The position numbers and the translations under genes were made by a program. The notes beneath the pieces are model-generated. The model saw only the letters and a program-made list of their open reading frames with translations, was not told the origin of the DNA and did no database searches. From NCBI GenBank assembly GCA_947579605.1, contig OX388305.1, positions 23,511,542 through 23,575,541 on the forward strand: a stretch of DNA of 64,000 nucleotides, given 5' to 3'. Each line of letters begins with the position of its first letter. The stretch's first letter is position 1. This DNA is from Athripsodes cinereus (taxonomy: Eukaryota; Arthropoda; Insecta; Trichoptera; Leptoceridae). Shown here piece by piece: positions 1 through 11,739 of this stretch.

Positions 1-1301
1 ATTGTTGTAATACTAGCTTTTTAACCCAGGTTTTCTCGGAAAAAATTAAATGACGAATAAAAAACTTCCTGTGTATTTGACATTTTTGGCATTCTTTTTA
101 ACTATGAAAATCTGCCAATCCTTTCATTTGTGTCAAGTTCATCCAAAATTCATTATATAACTACATTTAAATTATATTACATGACCCTACTGTAACTTTT
201 ACCGTGCAACTTTTGATGGAAAATGACGATAATTTTCATTATAACATTGCGCGGGAGAAAAACTTCGAGTAGCAACTGTAATAATTACTACACAGTATTT
301 TATGGAATTTTCCTATTTTGGACTAATGAAAGGGACTTTATCTATATTGAAGCGGCAGTTAGCTCATATAGGGGAAATACATAACCTAAATATTTACAAA
401 CGAACGGATTAAAGATAAACATTCCTATTTATGTGGTAGGTATATTACGAAGACTTGTTATTGTTAGCTAGTAGTGGTATCCCTAGTAGTTCAAGTGACC
501 TTTAAGGTCGGAACCCAACTGAACGCCTTGTGGCTAAAATGGTTAATCTTGATATTCTTGCCAATCCTGTTGGTTGCTTTATTCCGGTCTTAGTAATGTA
601 ACGTGATTTACGAGAACTAAATATACATATACAAAAAATAAAATATTATATCGGTAGGTACCTGCTAGTAGTTTTGAGTTTGCTAGTATTAAAATTAAAA
701 AGAATACATTATTTTTTGTAGAAAATTAGGAAAAATTAGTTAAATTGAAACTAGGGTTTCGTTATAGGTACTGTAGATGTAGATTAAAGAAACACGAGAG
801 AGATGTTTTTCGATTTCTTATATTCAACCCAGATTATAAGAGAAGTCCAAAGGATGGAAGTATGGAATTCTACTACTTGTGCACGAATACATACAATACA
901 ATAAATGTTCAGAATTAAATTGAAAAATAGCTGAATATTATTGATATGTTTCGTTTCGTATTTATTATGAGTAAATAACTGTTGTTTATTTGCCAAAGCA
1001 CCTTCAGAAAATTGTATAATTTCTATGTGTAAACAAGTTTCAAGTAGTATTTTTTTAATTTCTAATGTACTTTTCCATAAAACTGTTAAGTTGATTATAC
1101 TTCTTCATTACGTCGGCTTGTATTCTGGAAAAGACTTTAATTTCTGTGGTAGGTAGCCGACACAACTCCCTCACATTTGAATATTTTTCAGCCAGAACGC
1201 TTTCCCCCTACGCCACGTAGGTACCTAAGTCTTTTATTTTATCGTCTTCATTTTTTTTAACTAATTATTTTACTAATAGGTACTTTTACTACTGTATATT
1301 T
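1..1301. other. AT-rich non-coding stretch
   Basis: I see no gene, repeat family or RNA here. The one short minus-strand frame near 784-996 has no recognisable motif and the composition of its surroundings, so it is treated as chance. Confidence 0.6.
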
Positions 1302-1527
1302 GTGGGGTAGCCGGACTGCACATAAATAGCATTCAGATAGCCCTCTCCGTGCCAATAAGAAAATAAGCCTTTTAGAATAGGTGGTATGGTCAACACTGAC
1401 TTTTAGATGTAAATTGTCTTATAGGTCTCAGGTTTTGGGAAGACCTACTTTATAGACATGACGTCCGAAAACTAACAGAAAAGAGAGGGAGACCTTTTAT
1501 ATAGCTACCGGGAAATCCACGAGGTAA
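1302..1527 (-). repeat. S1 SINE-like copy, diverged
   Basis: Read on the minus strand this follows the S1 order: a CCGTGG-type start, GGTCTCCC-like block, TGTCTTA block, GGCACGGAGAGG and GGCTACCCCAC. It is old: several blocks differ from the 12412-12660 copy and the terminal CCGTGATGG is lost. Confidence 0.6.
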
Positions 1528-1529
1528 AC

Positions 1530-2965
1530 TCATTTACTAATAAATTGATTTACATAATATATTTTTACAAAAATATATAAACAACATTGCATGATCATTG
1601 TTTGAAATACACTCAAATCTAGTTTAAATTGATGAAATTTTCTACATGAAATTCAATTTTATAAGTAAGCAGCGTCAACGGTTAACCAAAACGTATTTTT
1701 AATGCTTATCCAAGTGAAATGAAATTAATTGAAAAATTAGAAATAGAAATACCAATAAGTAAGTGTTTAGATATTACTTTTAGAATCCATTAGTAGTTTC
1801 GTTTTTTTTGACCCATTGTGCATTATAATAACATATTATAATATGCCCCATGGGTTTATATTTTAAATCACATTATAACAAAAATATTTGGTCAGGATTT
1901 GAAACGCTTCAACACTTTTCTTTTGGATCTGGTTCCTTTTCCTTTCCTTAGGGGTCGTTATAAAAATACAATAACATGAACAATACATAAAAATTAGATT
2001 TGGGATATTAAATTTTTTGGTCAAATGAATCTACCGAAGTGCGTAATGTCTTTAACTAGCCAATGCGTACCTATTATCTATTTGATGCACGATAAACGAC
2101 ATAAAAAGGCACTCTACACTAATTATTTATTTTTATTTATTTATTTAGACACTTTCACTTTTTTTCAATAAGTGAATTCTATTTCAGAAGGATAGATGGG
2201 ATTATTTCAATGCAAGCAAAACTATTTTTACCCACAGTAATTGATTGATTGGCCAATAGTGTGTATAAACGTAAGAATTTAAGTTATATCTACTATTTAT
2301 TTATTTATACACAATTCACGACGCAAGACTTTTACAAGTTATTTAAGTCGTGGTTAGATGGAAGAAATCACGTCAAAGTGAAAACATCGCCACTTGGCAT
2401 TATCATCCTAGTAGATTTGAATTTGTGTAATGTTTTATTAACACTCTTAAAAAATGAGGATTTGCAAAAAGAATAAAATTAATAAATAAACATTACATTT
2501 TATCTTATATTTATTGTCACATATTTTGTCTCATTAATATTCATAAGTGATGTGTGTTATTAACAATAAAATTAATTGAAGATACATTTGATGTCAGATT
2601 GACTGTAAAATTTTACAATTGTCCGAATGATTTCCCTAACTACGCACAATCAACAGGTTCATACCGTCGAACACAATATTATTATTCTATACAATTTTAT
2701 AATATTTAAAATAAACAAGTACACCTATGTATAATAAAATTATAATATGCGTGTGGGTATATCAGCTAATATTTTGTAGAAAAACTTTTTAGCTCAGTTA
2801 TAGGTATAAAATATTTATAACTACAATCTCACTTTGAAATACGCAATTTGTAGTTTTTTTATATCATTTTATACTGGGTGTCATAGAAGGATACTATGTA
2901 AAAATGTAGGTCTCGAATAAATATTTATTTGTAGATAAAGTTATTTTAATTATTAAATTCAGCAG
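1530..2965. other. AT-rich non-coding stretch
   Basis: No supported gene. The frame at 2249-2476 has no family motif or codon bias. Short runs of TTTATTTATT occur near 2120-2150. Confidence 0.5.
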
Positions 2966-3090
2966 TGACGAGGTTTGCCATTTATTTTGAATGTCTTAGA
3001 TTTTCGTTGGCACGGAGAGGACAGTTTACATATTTACTACATGCAGCTGGTCTGCTGGTTACCCAACCTGTAATAAATCCTAGATGGTAG
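2966..3090 (+). repeat. S1 SINE-like copy, 3' half
   Basis: The stretch matches the 3' half of S1: GTGACGAGGTTTGCCA, TGAATGTCTTAGATTTT, GGCACGGAGAGGACAGTTT, then the ACATGCAGCTGGTCTGCTGG block. It is 5'-truncated, as expected for a retroposed family. Confidence 0.75.
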
Positions 3091-3417
3091 ACTAGTATTT
3101 AGACGTAGTAAACATTTATTTATTTACTGTTTCATGAAAAGTAGTTATGTATGATGAGACCTACGAAGCGTTTTTCTTTTAATTTCTTTTCTATGTAGGT
3201 ACTGTAAATAAGAATACTTTAATACAGTAGGTACTATTTTTGTTCGCTGAAATTGTTTTTAATCCAGATTTGATGAAAGATGTCATGTTGATGATATAAA
3301 CTTAATTTACCGACCAGACATATCAATGATATAGTTTAATTTAGCGACCGACGGTTCTTGGTGGAATAACTATATATCGTGTTTCATTTTAAAAATTATC
3401 AATTATCATAACATTTT

Positions 3418-3722
3418 CAATTTCGCTTGTTTTTTTATCATAAAATTGTGTTCATCATTCAAGAACATTCAATACGTATAATTCGTATCATTATAGCCAT
3501 TATCGTAATAATTCGTATCATTATCAATTTCGCTTGTTTTTTTATCATAAAACTGTGTTCATCATTCAAGAACATTCAATACGTATAATTCGTATCATTA
3601 TAGCCATTATCGTAATAATTCGTATCATTATCAATTTCGCTTGTTTTTTTATCATAAAATTGTGTTCATCATTCAAGAACATTCAATACGAATACATAAT
3701 TCGTATCATTATAGCCAACGTT
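3418..3722. repeat. 107-bp tandem repeat, three units
   Basis: Three units begin with CAATTTCGCTTG at 3418, 3525 and 3632, exactly 107 bp apart. Each contains TTCATCATTCAAGAACATTC and repeated ATTCGTATCATTA words. The third unit has a small insertion (CGAATACATA) and a shortened end. A 68-residue frame through the array is a by-product of the repeat. Confidence 0.95.
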
Positions 3723-4661
3723 TTCATGCTAAAATCGTGATTTCTTCAAATTAACTAGTAAATTGTCTTAAAAATTAAAAACTTACACAAATCTATGACT
3801 TAGAAATTTGGTGTGCTAATGATAAATATTATAATTACATGTATGTACGTAATATTTTTAAGCGAATAATTTACAATCTTTTGTAAACTAGTATGATACA
3901 TAAACTCGGGGTATTACTGTACCTGCATCTGATGCAATAATATAAGTACACTACAAATACGTAATGCGTGTGATTATAGTCCAAGCATTTGGGTATGTAT
4001 AGAGGGTACATAGATTGAATAATAATTCATTGAGTGAGTTACGGCGCACACTGTAGATATTTAACTAATTCGTTGGGTCTTATCCCGTTATTTATTATTA
4101 CCAGTTACACAATGATAACAATACTATTTATAATATATAGGATTTTATTATAATTATAATAATAATAGTGGATGTCCTACAACACGGGAATAATAATGAT
4201 TATAATGCGATTCTAGTTTCTAGATCGTGTGGATTTTTTCTCATTCCTAACGAGGGACACTCAACTGGACTATATTTACCTATTCAGAAGCAATGGCGGC
4301 ACCTAATCTTTACATTAGTGCCTATTCTGCATAACATAATTTATCAATATAATTTATATTTCTCATTGATCAATTGATAGACTCAATTAAAAATTGTAGG
4401 TACCTATATTGTTCAGTACCCAATGCAAAAATGAAAGGATATTATGGCATAATTCGTTTTCACAACAAATAAGGAGACTAAGTTTGGGTTAGTTGGAAGA
4501 TATCGCGTCCCTGCGATAAACTCGCCTGTTGTGCAAAATTTTTCGTTTATACGATGTAACCTTATTATTTGTATCCAAATATTTTGTACAATAAAGTTTA
4601 TTATTGATATTATTAAGACTAGAATAATGAAATGAACTAACCCATTATAGTAATAAAACAT
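3723..4661. other. Non-coding stretch
   Basis: No supported gene or named repeat. Frames at 4168-4377 and 4413-4715 show no domain or motif. Confidence 0.5.
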
Positions 4662-4726
4662 AATCAATTTCGCTTGTTTTTTTATCATAAAATTGTGTTT
4701 ATCATGCAAGAACATTCAATACGAAT
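4662..4726. repeat. Detached fourth unit of the 107-bp repeat
   Basis: The sequence from CAATTTCGCTTG to ACATTCAATACGAAT matches the first ~62 bp of the 107-bp unit, about 1 kb downstream of the array. It abuts a LINE fragment at 4727. Confidence 0.9.
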
Positions 4727-4907
4727 TGACGTAGAAGTAGGACCCAGAAGACCAGGCAGACCAGTGACCACCTGGATTTCCACAATTGCCAGGGACGTGA
4801 AGGGGGCAAAGTTGCGCTCGGAGGACGCAGGGGACCGGAAAACTTGGAAGATGAGGACTAGGAGAGCCGACCCTAAGTAAATGGGATAAAGGCGAGGGCG
4901 ATGAAGA
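4727..4907 (+). pseudogene. LINE carboxyl-terminal fragment
   Basis: The plus-strand frame reads RRPGRPVTTWISTIARD followed by DRKTWKMRTRRADPK and a stop at about 4880. The pattern GRP..TW....RD...DR..W is typical of the segment that follows the reverse transcriptase in several arthropod non-LTR retrotransposons. The tail carries GATGAAGAAGAAGA. No reverse transcriptase core is present, so this is a dead 5'-truncated copy. The clade is not resolved. Confidence 0.75.
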
Positions 4908-5930
4908 AGAAGATTATTAAGACTAGAATAAATTGTTCCTAATGAGGTAGTAACATAATTCGATTTATGTTTGGATCAAATATAAATATATAACTAGCTT
5001 ACAAAAATATAATGAAATTTTAATTGATAAATAAATCGGTAGGTAGGGAAGTATCTATGTCATCAATTAATATTACATATCTTAAAAATTTCAGCCTGCA
5101 CTGAAACCATTACAGGAATAAAATACACCAAAAATAAACAATAAATTCATAGGATAGTAACATGTATAGAATGTATTCTTGTATTAGAATCATGTTATTA
5201 TTAAAAAAATCAAATTTACATATTAAATTACTGAAACAGGTCCATTTTGTCTCCTAAAAAACAAGATATTTGATGTGTCTAATATTACGTAGTTGTAAAA
5301 ATAATCTAAACCAGAGCAGTTTTTGAAACCTATTTTGAAAAAAATGTGGTTTTAAAAATTTTTACTTTACGTAAACGACGCGCCACTGGTTATAACTAGA
5401 CAAGTAGATAAAATATTTTACTTGCTTTCAAATATGTATCATAGATCTTATAAATGTTTATTTGAACACTATTTTTACATCCATTCAGTATTTATATTGC
5501 ACTATTCTTTACTATTATATTTTGTTGGACATTGTACTTTAATATTATCATAATAAAATATGGTTTGAAAATTAACAAGATTATGTTCAATTCATGTAAA
5601 TATATGAGAACGCCTTATATTTTAGTTTTAACTACTGCTTTTCGTTTCACGTATTCGTGATTATAAGTGGGTTAACTCGAGTTAACATAATTTTTTATGG
5701 GGGATTGTAAAGAAAATGAAATCGTAAATTTGTCCAAACAATAATTTATTGCTGTTTTTTTACACAAATACTCAATGCCCTTTTGAAAGTAAACTCACTT
5801 TTAACCGTGGATTTTTCTGAATATTTATATAATAGTTGTCTAAGGAAGTAAGTCTTTTGTGAGAAAGCTTTTTTTTTAAGTTTTCTTGTGTTTTGTTATG
5901 ATGACACTTTTTTATCTTCTTCTTCTTTTC
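4908..5930. other. AT-rich non-coding stretch
   Basis: No supported gene or named repeat was seen. Confidence 0.5.
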
Positions 5931-5939
5931 CTTGGGCAA

Positions 5940-6155
5940 TTATTAGTTCCTAATAATAGTGTTCCTCCGTCCGCAAGGGTTCCGACGGCCCGGGCGTCCC
6001 TCTTTCACAATACACCGTTCCTATGACAACGACATCAGAGCGCAGGGAATGTCGTGGAAAAAGGTAACGCAATTGGCGCAGAGACGCTCTGAATGGAGGA
6101 GGTTGGTTTCTACACTGTGCTCCCGAGAGGAGCGTTGAGGACGATGATGATGAAT
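5940..6155 (+). pseudogene. LINE-H 3' fragment
   Basis: The plus-strand frame ending at 6138 reads RPQGFRRPGRPSFTIHRSYD, then GMSWKKVTQLAQRRSEWRR and LVSTLCSREER-stop. This is nearly the same protein as in the copies at 9.0-9.5 kb and 14.5-15.1 kb. The stop is followed by a GATGATGATGA tail. Only the last ~60 residues remain. The minus-strand frame across it is a shadow. Confidence 0.85.
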
Positions 6156-6263
6156 AATGGTAGAGTCTGCCTTTTTAATTTTTCTTCGCCAAGTGGTTCT
6201 GTATAGTGCTTCATTCTGGGTGACTACGTATTCTCGCATATCCTGTCTTACCATTTCCCTCAC

Positions 6264-7449
6264 CTCAACCTATTGGGCGTAAGTATATTCGTAAATGTAT
6301 TTAACATTTTCAACTCAACGATGATGATTTCAGCCATCCTAAATGTCTTATTTTTGTGATATGAACAAGCAAAATCGTAGACATGTTCAATATAATTATG
6401 CATTGAGTCTACCTTGCCACCTTTCTTACGGAAAATTATATAATTTTATACAGTGTGTTTAAAATAGATAAAAATATAGATTCAAAATAATTATTATTGA
6501 GATAATAGCGTTTTATAAACTAGATCAATTTACTTTTCGATTTTCGAAGAGGAAACACCATGAAAGTTCATTTTTATTTTGATATAAAAAAAATTATAAA
6601 AATAAAAACACTGCAAACGTTCACTTATTAATTGCTGCATTGAATTAAGTGAAAGTTAACAGTTTTTATTTTTATATATTTTTATTATCTAAAAAAATAT
6701 CAAATTATAAGCATTTGATAAATAATAACAAATTCAACCTATAAACCTATGTTTCGTGGTGAAAATTTCTGATATAAGACACTAAAACGAAAACAGTTTA
6801 ACTGGCAATTTCTCTTGACTTTATTTTGCTTAAAGGTAATATTTAGAAGTTTTTGTTCTTATCGTATGTCAAGCAAACGTGAAGGTATTTTTGTATCATA
6901 CTTATTTATTATTCAATGAGTGTTTTCAGGTGGTGCATAGGTAACTAAATAAAGTAGATACAAAACAATGCAAGTATGTGGACACGAGCGAGCAGAACAA
7001 TAAAACGATGATGGAAATACTTTTCATTTTGTTATTACCGATCGAAGAAGGGAACTATGTTAGTACGTACCTACCTATGTAAATTGATTTATATTCAAGA
7101 AGTCACTTATTACGAAATTGTACCTACTATTGAAATATTTTTTCTATTCTTTCTATTTTGTCGAAACAAATACAATATTATTACAAATGGTTTTTAATAA
7201 TAGTAAAAAACAAATCAATACATTTCAACAAAACAATAATCACTTCTAATTCTTCAATAATATTATTTAAGTCAAGCCCTGGCCACTCAGATTATGAAAC
7301 AAAAAAGTCAATACAATAGAAATAACAGGCACACTTTTAATATATTTTAATTTATAATATATTTTTCATTAACAATAATTGTACGTATTTGATTTTCATT
7401 TAAATCAACTCTTCACAAAATACGGTACAAATATTTAAGTCCGTTCAAA
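6264..7449. other. AT-rich non-coding stretch
   Basis: No gene or recognised repeat. There are many A/T runs and no frame with a motif. Confidence 0.5.
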
Positions 7450-7533
7450 TATATGTCCGCCTTTTACAGGAAACCCGAAAGAGTGGAAGACCAATTCTTA
7501 GCCGGTCGTTCCACGGATTGGGTGCTCCATGTT
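7450..7533 (-). repeat. S1 SINE-like copy, 5' part
   Basis: On the plus strand the order CGCCTTTTACAGGA, GAAAGAGTGGAAGACCAATT and CCGGTCGTTCCACGG is the reverse complement of the S1 5' region. The 3' half is missing. Confidence 0.75.
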
Positions 7534-8365
7534 TATTGTGTATTCAATTTTACCAATTTATTAATTATTAATATTAAATTTCCCATTTGGTCATGACTAA
7601 GATTCAAAGATTAAACATTAATTACCTTGTTATTGATTCAGATTCTTCATTTCTATTTATATGTGTTTGAAATTTAGTATGGACAATAGATTAACAATTT
7701 TGGTCAATATATTTTAATTATAATTTCATTGTTTGAAATTAGTATCGAAAAGGAAATTTGTGTTTTATTTGTGTTAAAAGTTATGATTTTAACTTAACAA
7801 CAATATCAAAATCAGTTTTTTCAACACCACCGTCCAAAAATCGTATCAATTTATTCACATGTTTAAACTTAATTTATTTCAGCACCTATGTAGCTAGTTT
7901 CCTGTTTTTCTGGTAGGTATGATAAAATTTTATGCTAACTTATTCAATATGTTGTATTTTTATTGTCAGTTTGATAAATAATATTCTCTGACTAAAGCCG
8001 GGTATGATGCTAGTTAAATAACAATTAAGTACCTTTAATTCTCCTTTGATTCTTTGAGTGGTTTTTGAAATACCTATTATTATTTTTGTTTTTAACATTG
8101 TTAACATTTAGTATTGTTATTTTTAACAATAATTAATAACAAACAAAAAAAACTGTTGAAGTTCCTCTTTTTCTGTATAGTACGTCAAAAACGTTACGTC
8201 AATTTGCATTTTAATGATTTAGTATTTATTTAAATTATTGTTCATAAACAGTGTCAGTGATTTTTCAAGTATTTTAACAATGAGGAACATTTAAATCACT
8301 AATATTTTGAGTTTACGGTAAATAAATCTTCATTTGAAATAATGAAGTGACAGAATATAAATTGA

Positions 8366-8492
8366 CCGTGGAGTGTCTAGAATAAAATAGTCATCCCAAT
8401 CTTTTTCGAGTGTCCTGTAAAAGGTATTTAGACATTCGTAAATCAACATTTTCAATTCGATGAAGAGGTATGCCAACCATTTCAAGTGTCTT
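8366..8492 (+). repeat. S1 SINE-like copy, 5' two thirds
   Basis: It starts at CCGTGGAG and contains TTTCGAGTGTCCTGTAAAAG and GATGAAGAGGTATGCCAACC, in S1 order. The GGCACGGAGAGG block and the terminal CCGTGATGG are absent. Confidence 0.7.
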
Positions 8493-8579
8493 TTTTATGA
8501 ATGACTCAGAGTAGATGACCTATAAGTATATTTATTACTAGTAAGTCCACTGGCAACTTTTCTTGATTTAACATGATCT

Positions 8580-8871
8580 CAGGGGCGCCATGTTGTGTGT
8601 CTATTGTCCAAAGTTCCCAGCAAAGTGGTGTGCCTTTAGCTTCTTTCTGAAACCCTTTCTATTCGCTTCCTCTTGCAGGCTAAAAGGAAGCTTGTTTCAG
8701 CATTTGTAACCCGCAACACTTCATTACTCTATCTCCGAACTCCGTCCGTTTTATGAGATCGAGACGGCTCAAAAAATATGTATCATCCTGTGCTGAGCGA
8801 AGCATTAGCCGTTTTGAACTGATGTTTTTGATTTCGACATGAGATATCAAAAATGTTGGTATCCACTTCAT
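8580..8871 (-). other. GC-richer island of unknown origin
   Basis: This block is visibly richer in G+C and more complex than its flanks. The minus strand carries a 63-residue frame (VEIKNISSKRLMLRSAQDD onward) ending at about 8680. After that stop another segment of similar composition continues. I do not recognise a domain. It may be a decayed transposon coding segment. Confidence 0.3.
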
Positions 8872-9042
8872 TTCTCAATCCGTAAATTCTTTTTATTTTC
8901 AAACTTTAAAACTTTCTGAAAATAAGTTTATTGATTGAGATGACGTTTATTAAATATATTAATTTATAAAAATAAACAAACTGTTGTTGAGTTTTATTGT
9001 ATTTATAAATAGTTTACTAAAGTGAAACATATTAATCTTCTA

Positions 9043-9518
9043 TTACTTCTTCATCATCATCATCATCATCACCCTCAACGTTCCTCTCGGGAGCACAGGG
9101 CAGAAACCAGCCTCCTCCATTCAGAGCGTCTCTGTGCCAATTGCGTCACCTCTTCCCACGACATTCCTTGCGCTCTGATATCGTTGTCACAGGAACGGTG
9201 TATTGTGAAAGAGGGACGCCCGGGCCTACGGAACCCCTGCGGACGGAAGAACAGTCCTCTTTTTGACCAACTATCATTGGGCATTCTCAAAACATGTCCC
9301 AGCCAGGACCATCGTCTCTCTTGTATTACGGAGATTACAGGTCTCTGCTGGGTGCGCCGGCGCACAGCATCATTTGTAACATGTTCATACCATCTGACAT
9401 CCAAAATCCTTCTAAGACACTTGTTTTCAAAGCTTAGTATCTTCCGCTCTTGAGCCTTGGTTAAGTGCCAAGACTCGCAGCCATATAGAAGGATTGGGAT
9501 GATGCTACTTTACTTCTT
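9043..9518 (-). mobile_element. LINE-H insertion with 9-bp target duplication
   Basis: This is a 5'-truncated LINE-H copy on the minus strand. From 9502 down it encodes LYGCESWHLTKAQERKIL, the NKCLRRILDVRWYEHVTNDA segment, then RRWSWLGHVLRMPNDSW, RRPGRPSFTIHR and LVSALCSREER-stop at about 9075. The frame is open throughout. This corresponds to the thumb and carboxyl end of a non-LTR reverse transcriptase. The tail is a (CAT)n run at 9052-9071 in plus-strand reading. The flanks carry TTACTTCTT at 9043-9051 and 9510-9518, a probable target-site duplication. Without the catalytic core it cannot be autonomous. Confidence 0.88.
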
Positions 9519-9856
9519 TACAACGTTAATAAACACATTTAAACGCACAAGAGTTTGTTTGTTTTCATACCTATATAAAAAATAAGTTTGTTCTTCAATA
9601 TCTATCTGCATAGAAATCAGATTATAAATATGTGAATACTACTTGAATGGTTGGTGAGTTTACATAAATTAATGTTTTTTTTATTCATGAATTCAAATTT
9701 ATCTACCACAAATTTCATCAAATGACGACTAGTACCTACTTACCTACATAATGAAGATTTCTGTATAGCCCTTATACTACTTTCTGTATTACAGCAAAGT
9801 AATGTTTTTTTTATTAGAAAATATTGTCTCCCCATTGGTTGTATCCCTATAGGTAT

Positions 9857-9873
9857 ATATATATATATATATA
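9857..9873. repeat. (TA)n microsatellite
   Basis: A short pure TA run follows GGTATATA. No other structure was seen around it. Confidence 0.8.
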
Positions 9874-10456
9874 ATGTAGGGAATTTAATTAGTAGATAAC
9901 GGGTAACCACAATAATATAGTCGGACCATCCATTAACACAGTTTATTAATGTAGGTAGGTACATAATAAGTAGGTATAACACATAATATTGTAACATTAA
10001 CATGTAAATTGTATAGGTACCTATGTAGGTACTTATGTTCATAAGAATATCGTACGTACTTACATGCTATATGGAGTCGATTAGTGTTAAATTAATTAGT
10101 TTCTGTATACGTACATTGCACATGCACTACATAGCACTTATTATTAGTATTTAGAATGTCCTTGACATTATGTATCTATACATAGTAAGTAAGTACCCGC
10201 ATGTGTGAAGAACATAAACACAAAGAGTTCAATAGTAAAAAAAACTTACGTCCGCTATGTCTGCTTTCTTAGGACGACGCTGGAAAGATGATCTACACCT
10301 ACCTATCATTATTAGGTATTCGCAATTTGTCCACAGGTTATTCGACTAAGGTCTCGCGATTACAAGGAATATTGTAGATTGATAGATATCTTATACTATA
10401 TACGGTAAGATAAATCTTGTTCTAGACCCAATTTTCAAACCCTTTTAATTAATTCA

Positions 10457-10692
10457 AGGGATGGATCTTTCTTCAACTTTCTACTTCTTCCATGTTGCGA
10501 GCTTTCGAGATCCTGTAAAAGACAGCTGTTCAAAAAAAATAAAGACATGTTACATTGCACCTATCCTGAGTGTCTTAATTTTTTTGTTAACACGGAGAGG
10601 ACGACTTGCATATTTATTACATGCAGTTGATCTTTTAGTTATTCCACTTGTGGAATATGCCGTGGTGGATAGTAGTAGTTAGTAGTTGAAGA
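10457..10692 (+). repeat. S1 SINE-like copy with TAG tail
   Basis: It contains CGAGATCCTGTAAAAGACAG, TGAGTGTCTTAATTTTTTTG, ACACGGAGAGGACGACTTGC, the GTTGATCTTTTAGTTATTCC block and ATGCCGTGGTGGATAGTAG. It ends in TAGTAGTTAGTAGTTG, showing the trinucleotide 3' tail of the family. Confidence 0.85.
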
Positions 10693-10699
10693 TCTTTCT

Positions 10700-11530
10700 A
10701 TGTATAACATAATCGACAATTGAAAATTTAATGACAATGATGTGGTTTTTATTGTAGGAATTATGTAAAGCGTTCTCGTTCCATAAAGTTTTTGCGAAGA
10801 ATAGGTCTCCCATTTTGTGTCCTGTAAATGGGTTTTGTAAAACCTCACGTTAAACATTTAGATACCATTTTTATTTTAGCGATGAGATAGATATTCCTCC
10901 AAACCCGAATCACCAATTATTTATCTTATCCACTATTTATTCCACTTATAAGAGACGCTGTGGTAGTATAGATAGAGATACAATATTTATACTTATAATA
11001 ATATCTGATAAGGCTCACATTTTGAGTATGATTTGTTTTAAAACCGTTGGAACATTAGAGGTGATAAGAAAAGATAGGTAAATATTTTCACAATATTATT
11101 GTATGTATACCTTTATATGTGAGTAAGCATTTAATGTATTTACATATATGTGCTTTATAATTTTCTATGGTTGACAATCGAAAACATGGCCGCTGTGTAA
11201 GAGGGAGTGGCATTGTGCTATAAAACTATCATAGAAGTTTTGCGTGACCTTAATTATCAATGTTAGTTTTAATATACTATATTTTTTGTTAGTAAGCATA
11301 TTATAAATAAATTAAGTAATAAAGATATATTTGATAATTATAGTCGACCTTACGGTTAAAATGAAAACTTTCTTTTTGATTAAGATATTCTGAAGTAGGA
11401 TAAAGTGCATGTTTGTACAAAATTATTTTGATTTCGTGAGACGATTTTCAAGAGCATTTGCTATTTCTAAGTCGGTTATTTCACACCCAAACTAACAGAA
11501 AGGATGAAATATTATGTTGATACAACTAAA
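10700..11530. other. AT-rich non-coding stretch
   Basis: A weak S1-like echo (GTCTCCCATTTTGTGTCCTG) lies near 10805. Otherwise I see no gene or repeat. Confidence 0.45.
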
Positions 11531-11536
11531 AAAAAT

Positions 11537-11739
11537 GTTAATTTATATTAAAAGAAACTTTTAATATAAATCTAGACCTTCCACTAGAATAACTTTAATT
11601 AGAGTTAAAACGTTTTCGGAACTACTTGTTCCATCATCAGTAACAATACGATGATGGAACAAGTAGTTCCGAAAACGTTTTAACTCTAATTAAAGTTATT
11701 CTAGTGGAAAATACAAAGTTTCTTTTAATATAAATTAAC
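11537..11739. repeat. Long perfect inverted repeat (hairpin)
   Basis: Arms 11579-11638 and 11650-11709 are perfect reverse complements over 60 bp, separated by an 11-nt loop. An outer pair, 11537-11560 with 11716-11739, matches over 24 bp. The two stems are separated by an asymmetric internal loop of 18 and 6 nt. On the minus strand, reading out of the left arm, CTGATGATGGAAC-AAGTA-GTTCCGAAA resembles the ribozyme-like motif at the ends of Penelope-like elements. It could be two element ends in head-to-head orientation, a foldback element, or a hairpin RNA source. No protein is encoded. Confidence 0.95.

Noticed and set aside
3418..3722. CRISPR-like array
   Set aside because: The repeats are contiguous 107-bp units without unique spacers, and the DNA is animal.
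9022..9453. 143-residue plus-strand frame with a histidine run
   Set aside because: It is antisense to the LINE-H copy; the histidines come from the (CAT)n tail.
9857..9873. TATA-rich promoter
   Set aside because: It is a simple TA microsatellite with no gene downstream.
11608..11634. Functional hammerhead ribozyme
   Set aside because: One extra T lies between CTGATGA and stem II, and no clear stem I/III partner was found, so activity is not claimed; only resemblance is reported.
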